A stretch of 45,456 nucleotides of DNA from positions 1-45,456 of the forward strand of contig JAZNLO010000011.1 in NCBI GenBank assembly GCA_045579085.1, written 5' to 3'. The position numbers were made by a program, and so were the translations under genes. The notes under the pieces were generated by a model. It was not told the DNA's origin and made no database searches. It saw only the letters and a program-made list of their open reading frames with translations. Below, in pieces: positions 41,070 through 45,456 of this stretch (the first letter of the stretch is position 1; every line of letters begins with the position of its first letter). The DNA comes from RGIG2206 sp045579085 (lineage in GTDB: Bacteria > Bacillota > Clostridia > Oscillospirales > Acutalibacteraceae).

Positions 41070-41097
41070 TGCGCTGTGAGGCTCATCTCGCAGCGCA
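41070..41097 (+). promoter_or_regulatory. Leader hairpin upstream of glutamine synthetase
   Basis: TGCGCTGTGAG-GCTCAT-CTCGCAGCGCA folds into an uninterrupted 11-pair stem (one T-G pair) with a six-base loop, starting about 10 bases after the expected transcription start and 30 before the ATG. A weak T-rich stretch (GTTTTAGTTT) follows, so attenuation, protein binding or mRNA stability are all possible. Confidence 0.6.
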
Positions 41098-41127
41098 GTT
41101 TTAGTTTAAAGTTTGGAGGCGAAGCAT

Positions 41128-43212
41128 ATGCTGGATGTACCATCCATTTACGGTAGCATGGTCTTTAGTAAAGATGTTATGAAGGACAAGCTTCCTAAAG
41201 AAGTTTATAAATCCGTTAAGAAAACTATCGATGAAGGTATTCCGCTTGACCCCACCGTTGCAACAATTGTTGCAAACGCTATGAAAGAGTGGGCTATCTC
41301 TAAGGGTGCCACCCATTATACCCACTGGTTTCAACCGCTTAACGGCATAACCGCTGAAAAACACGACAGCTTCATCACCCCGATTGATTACTGCTCTGTT
41401 ATTATGGATTTCTCCGGTAAGGAGCTTATTAAAGGTGAGCCTGATGCGTCGAGCTTTCCGTCTGGTGGCCTGAGGTCCACATTCGAAGCCAGAGGTTACA
41501 CCGCTTGGGACCCGTCAAGCTTTGCCTTTATCAAGGACAACACACTCTGCATACCAACCGCTTTCTTCTCTTACGGCGGTGAGGCGCTTGATAAAAAGAC
41601 TCCTTTGCTCAGGTCGATGGAGGCTCTTAATGTTCAGGCAATGCGTGTTATAAACCTCTTTGGCAACAAAGATGCAACTCACGTTTTGACAACGGTTGGC
41701 GCTGAACAGGAATACTTCCTGATTGATAAAAAGCTCTATGACCAAAGAAAAGACCTGATTTTCACAGGTCGCACTCTGTTTGGCGTGAAGCCGCCAAAGG
41801 GTCAAGAGCTTGAGGACCACTATTTCGGCACTATCAAGCCGAGAGTTGCTGAGTTTATGGCTGACCTTGACGTTGAGCTCTGGAAGCTTGGTATCCTTGC
41901 TAAGACCGAGCACAACGAGGCTGCTCCCGCTCAGCACGAAATGGCTCCCATCTTTACAACTACCAACGTTGCAACTGACCATAATCAGCTTACAATGGAG
42001 GTTATGAAGCGAGTTGCCGAGAAGCACGGATTGGTGTGCTTACTTCACGAGAAGCCGTTTGCCGGCGTTAATGGAAGTGGTAAGCATAACAACTGGTCGA
42101 TTTCCACCAACACCGGTAAAAACTTATTAGACCCAGGCAAGACGCCGTCTGAAAACGCACAATTTTTGCTTTTCCTGTCTGCTGTTATCAAGGCTGTTGA
42201 CGATTTTGCTCCTATGATGCGTGCATCTGTTGCAAGCGCAGGTAATGACCAGCGTTTAGGCGGCAACGAGGCACCGCCAGCTATCGTTTCGATGTTCTTA
42301 GGGCCTGAGCTGACTGACATTCTCGACTGCATCGTAACAGGCAAAAAGTACGAGAATCACAAGGCCGACAGAATAAAGCTTGGTGTTGACATTATCCCAA
42401 CATTCTCTAAGGATAACACCGATAGAAACCGCACATCGCCTTTTGCTTTCACAGGAAACAAGTTTGAGTTCCGTATGCTCGGCTCAAGTGCATCTATCGC
42501 TGATATTAACACTGTTATCAACACCATCGTTGCACACGAGCTTAAGGAATTTGCGGATGTTCTTGAAAATGCTGAGGATTTCACAGCCTCACTTAATGAA
42601 TTAATTAAGGATACTGTTGCTAAGCACAGCAGAATCATTTTTAACGGTGATGGTTACTCTAAAGAATGGGAAGAAGAAGCAGTAAAACGCGGTTTACCCA
42701 TTTTACAGACTACTGTTGACTGTCTGCCCTATCTTGTAAAACCTGAGTATACCAACGTTTTCTTTGAGCATAAGGTTTATACTAAGTCTGAGCTTCAGTC
42801 CAGATATGAAATTGAGCTTGAAAATTACGTAAAGCACGTTAACATTGAAGCTCTGACCGCATTGGATATCGTAAGACGAGAAATTATCCCTGCAGGTGTT
42901 ACATATCTTAACGAGCTCACACAGATGTCACTCAGCAAAAAGCAGCTTGGTTTTGCAACATCAGCTTTTGAAAACAAGGCTATCACCAGAATCACAAATC
43001 TGCTCAATAGCCTCTACGCTTTTGCAGACCAGTTGGAAGATGACATCAGGCCTGGCAAGAACTTTGAGTCATCTCTTGAACAAGCTGTTTACTTCAAAGA
43101 AGTGGTGCTGCAGGATATGGATAACATCAGAGAAATGGCTGACAAGCTTGAGATTATCACTCCCAAGAAATACTGGCCGTTCCCGACATATTCAGATTTG
43201 CTTTTTAATTAA
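41128..43212 (+). CDS. glnN: Glutamine synthetase type III
   Basis: A 694-residue GSIII that makes glutamine from glutamate, ammonia and ATP. The size and the motifs THYTHWFQPLNG, EKHDSFI, TVGAEQEYFLID, the glutamate-binding AKTEHNEAAPAQHEMAP, HEKPFAGVNGSGKHNNWS and RTSPFAFTGNKFEFRM are specific to this group, which is common in Bacteroidetes and gut clostridia. The start at 41128 follows GGAGG eight bases upstream. It is transcribed alone, with its own promoter, leader hairpin and terminator, and is the likely main ammonia-assimilating enzyme encoded here. Confidence 0.97.
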   Translation: MLDVPSIYGSMVFSKDVMKDKLPKEVYKSVKKTIDEGIPLDPTVATIVANAMKEWAISKGATHYTHWFQPLNGITAEKHDSFITPIDYCSVIMDFSGKELIKGEPDASSFPSGGLRSTFEARGYTAWDPSSFAFIKDNTLCIPTAFFSYGGEALDKKTPLLRSMEALNVQAMRVINLFGNKDATHVLTTVGAEQEYFLIDKKLYDQRKDLIFTGRTLFGVKPPKGQELEDHYFGTIKPRVAEFMADLDVELWKLGILAKTEHNEAAPAQHEMAPIFTTTNVATDHNQLTMEVMKRVAEKHGLVCLLHEKPFAGVNGSGKHNNWSISTNTGKNLLDPGKTPSENAQFLLFLSAVIKAVDDFAPMMRASVASAGNDQRLGGNEAPPAIVSMFLGPELTDILDCIVTGKKYENHKADRIKLGVDIIPTFSKDNTDRNRTSPFAFTGNKFEFRMLGSSASIADINTVINTIVAHELKEFADVLENAEDFTASLNELIKDTVAKHSRIIFNGDGYSKEWEEEAVKRGLPILQTTVDCLPYLVKPEYTNVFFEHKVYTKSELQSRYEIELENYVKHVNIEALTALDIVRREIIPAGVTYLNELTQMSLSKKQLGFATSAFENKAITRITNLLNSLYAFADQLEDDIRPGKNFESSLEQAVYFKEVVLQDMDNIREMADKLEIITPKKYWPFPTYSDLLFN

Positions 43213-43244
43213 ACCAATCGTGCAAATTCTAATCATTAACAATC

Positions 43245-43283
43245 AAAAAGAGCACTGCTGCAAATGTAGCGGTGCTCTTTTTT
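43245..43283 (+). terminator. Terminator of glutamine synthetase
   Basis: AAAAAGAGCACTGCTGC-AAAT-GTAGCGGTGCTCTTTTTT, a strong hairpin with T-run. Confidence 0.95.
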
Positions 43284-43306
43284 ATCTTGATTTGTAGATT
43301 AAACAA

Positions 43307-43341
43307 TAAGCGGCGAGTGCCATAAGGCACATCGCCGCTTA
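43307..43341 (-). terminator. Terminator after the 52-residue peptide gene
   Basis: TAAGCGGCGAGTGCC/GGCACATCGCCGCTTA, a strong hairpin with one mismatch, located 24 bases after the stop codon on the minus strand. Confidence 0.75.
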
Positions 43342-43364
43342 CTTAGTTAATTAATATGCTTGGA

Positions 43365-43523
43365 TTAAAGACCGGTATCCCAGTCATCCGGTGACTTACC
43401 GCCGCCGGGTGTGTTGATTGGGTCACCTGAGCCACCGCCAGATGCGGGTGAAGCTGTTATGATATCGAAATCACAGAATGAAATTTGAGCACTGGGTGCA
43501 ATATATTTCTTTAATTCGTTCAT
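43365..43523 (-). CDS. Small peptide, 52 residues, unknown function
   Basis: Starts at 43523 with a strong GGAGGGG site five to six bases upstream. The sequence begins MNELKKYIAPSAQISFCDFD, followed by IITASPASGGGSGDP and an acidic, Gly/Pro-rich tail. It resembles short proteins common in gut clostridia with a 'Y..P...i..fd..dIIt.S' pattern, whose function is not known. It lies 13 bases after the large surface protein gene and before a terminator, so the two are one transcript. It has no signal peptide; export by another route or a cytosolic role are both open. Confidence 0.72.
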   Translation of the reverse strand: MNELKKYIAPSAQISFCDFDIITASPASGGGSGDPINTPGGGKSPDDWDTGL

Positions 43524-43536
43524 TATCTTCCCCTCC

Positions 43537-45456
43537 TTACTTTCCAGCATATTCGCAAACTGCGTCACCATAAGCCATCATAGCCTGAGTTACATCGTAA
43601 AGAATGGTCTTCTCAGTCTTCTGATACTGATAGTAAGCATATGAAACAACGCTGTATGTTACAGCATCACTTGCTGCTGCGTCGCCATTGAACATCTGAC
43701 CGGTGATTGTGTTTCTCATTTCAGTTGCAGTTACGCCTCTGTAGTATACATAGTATACACCATCGCCTGCTGCAACAAAATCATTGCCAGCAATCTCAGC
43801 AACTGAACCGTCCTGCTTAGTAATCTTGAAGGTGTAGTTGTTTACATCTTCGGTTGTGCTGAATGCGTAGAGAACGGTAGGAGCTTCTCTAAAGTTAAGA
43901 GTGCATCCTGTGAATGCGAATGCCGGATTATCAATTGTTGCTTTATTCATATGATAATCATTCTCTTTGGTGAGTTCTACAGCTTCGCCTGCATAGGTAT
44001 ATTCTTCGCCATCAACATAAGCATCAAACGCTACACAATATGCTTCCAAAGCATTGATAACTTTCATAAGCTTGGTGTTAGTGGGGTCATTCTGTTTCTT
44101 ATTGTTGATATAGTTAGCAACTGAATACTTAACAGTATTACCTTCAACAAGAGCACCGTTTTTCTTTGCAGAAAGCTGAACAAATACGAACTCGTCATAC
44201 TGGTCAGGTGAATACTTATCGAATGTGAATCCCTTGTAACCTGAAAGGTCCTTAAGAGTATAGGTTTCAGCATTCTCGCTGCCTGTATAAGTTACAGATG
44301 CAACAACTTCTGTGTAGTTAGCATAAACAGCAGGGTTTACATAGAATTCAATACCAATACCGTTGCCAAGAGTCAAGCCAGCACCGCAGAATGCAAGGTC
44401 CTCATCAACTACAGGTGCAAGGTTGGTGTAGATAGCGTCGGTAATGAAGGTTGCTCTTCCGTTACTTACTACACCTGCGCTATAATTTACTCCGCTGAAT
44501 TTAGAAGCATCCATCGGGAATGCAGATAAGCCGTTATCAAATACAAGAACTGTTCCGTTACGTTTAACAGTAAGGTTTGTTCCGTCATATTTAAAGGTAT
44601 AAGTGCCGTTAGGCTCAGTTGTTGTTAAAACGCCGCCTTTAAACTGTGTAGAGTCGGCTATTGTAGCGCTTGTTGTAGAAATAGTGCCAAGTGTAGTAGA
44701 GCCATCAACAAGAGTAATGGTTACATTTGAACTTGCATCACGACTAAAGGTGAGCTTAACATCTCCAAGAGCCATATTAGCACTTGTCGGGTTGTTAGCC
44801 TGGTTAACAACGAGCATATATGTTGAAACCTCAAAGTTGGTGCCAAAGTTATATGCAGTTGTTGATGTTACAGTTTTTTGATTGCCGTAATGCTTTGACC
44901 ACAACGCATAGTTGTCAAGTGTAAGCATAGTAGCTTTGTCTGCTGCGGTATAAACATTTTTAGATATACCGTTATTATTAGAAGCAATATCATCAGTTAC
45001 TTCGTTGTTACCTGTAAGCGTAGTCGGGTCAAGAAGGTCTGTACCGTTCTCGATGTTCGGTGCATAGGGGTCTACTTCAACCTCAGGTAACTTAGCATAT
45101 TTACCTTCCCAGTTGCTAAGACCTACACCAACGTTATAAGCTCCGTTACCTACAGTAGCAGCAACTGCTACATCAGTCATATCAAGAGCAACCTCTGCTG
45201 AATTAGTTGCTCCTCCAACATTAAGGGTAAGTGTTCCATCTTTATACTGAACATTAACGTCAACATAACGGTTACCTATAACAAAGTCTCCGTTCCATGT
45301 AGCTACTGCATATTGACCGGGCTGTGAAGCCTTACCTGCGTTGAACATAGCAGTGATTTCTTCTGCTGTATATGCAACATAGCTTGTTGCTTTAGCAGAC
45401 AAAGAAGCATCGCCGTATGTAATAGCTACTGTAGGTGCTGTGTTGGTGGTTTCATC
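43537..45456 (-). CDS. Large secreted or surface protein, N-terminus beyond the window
   Basis: The frame is open to the right edge (at least 639 residues); a TTG near 45402 is internal, not a start. The visible part is Thr/Ser/Asn-rich and low in Lys and Arg, as in exported proteins. It has a beta-rich domain (GQYAVATWNGDFVIGNRYVD), a region of about 200 residues that could be a lectin-like jelly roll (NYALWSKHYGNQKTVTSTTA through KRNGTVLVFDNG) and a C-terminal module ending TILYDVTQAMMAYGDAVCEY, a type of ending I associate with extracellular proteins of Ruminococcaceae. No LPxTG, dockerin or SLH anchor is seen. Function unknown. Confidence 0.8.
   Translation of the reverse strand, partial: DETTNTAPTVAITYGDASLSAKATSYVAYTAEEITAMFNAGKASQPGQYAVATWNGDFVIGNRYVDVNVQYKDGTLTLNVGGATNSAEVALDMTDVAVAATVGNGAYNVGVGLSNWEGKYAKLPEVEVDPYAPNIENGTDLLDPTTLTGNNEVTDDIASNNNGISKNVYTAADKATMLTLDNYALWSKHYGNQKTVTSTTAYNFGTNFEVSTYMLVVNQANNPTSANMALGDVKLTFSRDASSNVTITLVDGSTTLGTISTTSATIADSTQFKGGVLTTTEPNGTYTFKYDGTNLTVKRNGTVLVFDNGLSAFPMDASKFSGVNYSAGVVSNGRATFITDAIYTNLAPVVDEDLAFCGAGLTLGNGIGIEFYVNPAVYANYTEVVASVTYTGSENAETYTLKDLSGYKGFTFDKYSPDQYDEFVFVQLSAKKNGALVEGNTVKYSVANYINNKKQNDPTNTKLMKVINALEAYCVAFDAYVDGEEYTYAGEAVELTKENDYHMNKATIDNPAFAFTGCTLNFREAPTVLYAFSTTEDVNNYTFKITKQDGSVAEIAGNDFVAAGDGVYYVYYRGVTATEMRNTITGQMFNGDAAASDAVTYSVVSYAYYQYQKTEKTILYDVTQAMMAYGDAVCEYAGK

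Noticed and set aside
41070..41097. ANTAR-type antiterminator or glutamine riboswitch upstream of glutamine synthetase
   Set aside because: Only one hairpin is present, its loop GCTCAT lacks the A1/G4 pattern of ANTAR targets, and the conserved core of glutamine riboswitches is not visible.
41515..42027. Minus-strand frame of 170 codons inside glutamine synthetase
   Set aside because: Antisense shadow; the plus strand has all GSIII motifs.

Overview
This 45 kb window comes from a low-GC, anaerobic, spore-forming Firmicute, most likely a gut or rumen member of the Clostridia (Oscillospiraceae/Ruminococcaceae-like). The signs are spo0A, spoIVA and spoIVB, a class III (glycyl-radical) ribonucleotide reductase, a ferredoxin-linked 2-oxoacid oxidoreductase, type III glutamine synthetase, T-box leaders and TTGACA-17-TATAAT promoters. 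No rRNA, CRISPR array, prophage or complete insertion sequence was seen. Most genes lie on the minus strand, so operons are read from right to left.

Region 1 (1-12.9 kb) holds two T-box operons. The first, with its promoter near 5.05 kb, encodes an isopropylmalate-synthase homologue that has lost the canonical metal ligands, a TIM-barrel/acyl-CoA-ligase fusion and an amidohydrolase cut by the window edge. The second, with its promoter near 12.86 kb, encodes an HTH-cupin-acyl-CoA-synthetase fusion, a nitrilase-family amidase, a branched-chain aminotransferase, a ParA-like ATPase and a four-subunit 2-oxoacid:ferredoxin oxidoreductase. A second HTH-cupin-ligase paralogue (27.0-29.3 kb) has its own T-box. 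T-boxes turn genes on when an amino acid is short, so I read the second operon as a route that activates short branched or aryl acids with CoA, reductively carboxylates them to 2-oxoacids and transaminates these to amino acids. The opposite, catabolic direction cannot be excluded.

Region 2 (12.9-18.2 kb) is an argC-argJ-argB-argD-argF operon with two candidate ArgR boxes at its promoter; it runs straight into the second T-box leader. Region 3 (18.3-29.7 kb) carries cell-envelope and housekeeping genes: a sugar transferase, an LCP protein, an ABC ATPase without a permease, a phosphohexomutase, PlsC, a leucine-rich-repeat lipoprotein, a glycogen branching enzyme, a YerC-type TrpR-like regulator and the second HTH-cupin-ligase.

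Region 4 (29.7-36.9 kb) has a micro-hairpin repeat array, tRNA-Arg(CCG), an orphan fumarase beta subunit, spo0A, and trxB plus an nrdD with a fused glutaredoxin-like domain under NrdR-type boxes, then nrdG and an AraC-type regulator. Region 5 (37-41 kb) holds a C-terminal spoIVB fragment next to a REP-like sequence, two small membrane ORFs, intact spoIVB and spoIVA. Region 6 (41-45.5 kb) has glutamine synthetase III, a 52-residue peptide gene and a large secreted or surface protein cut by the right edge.
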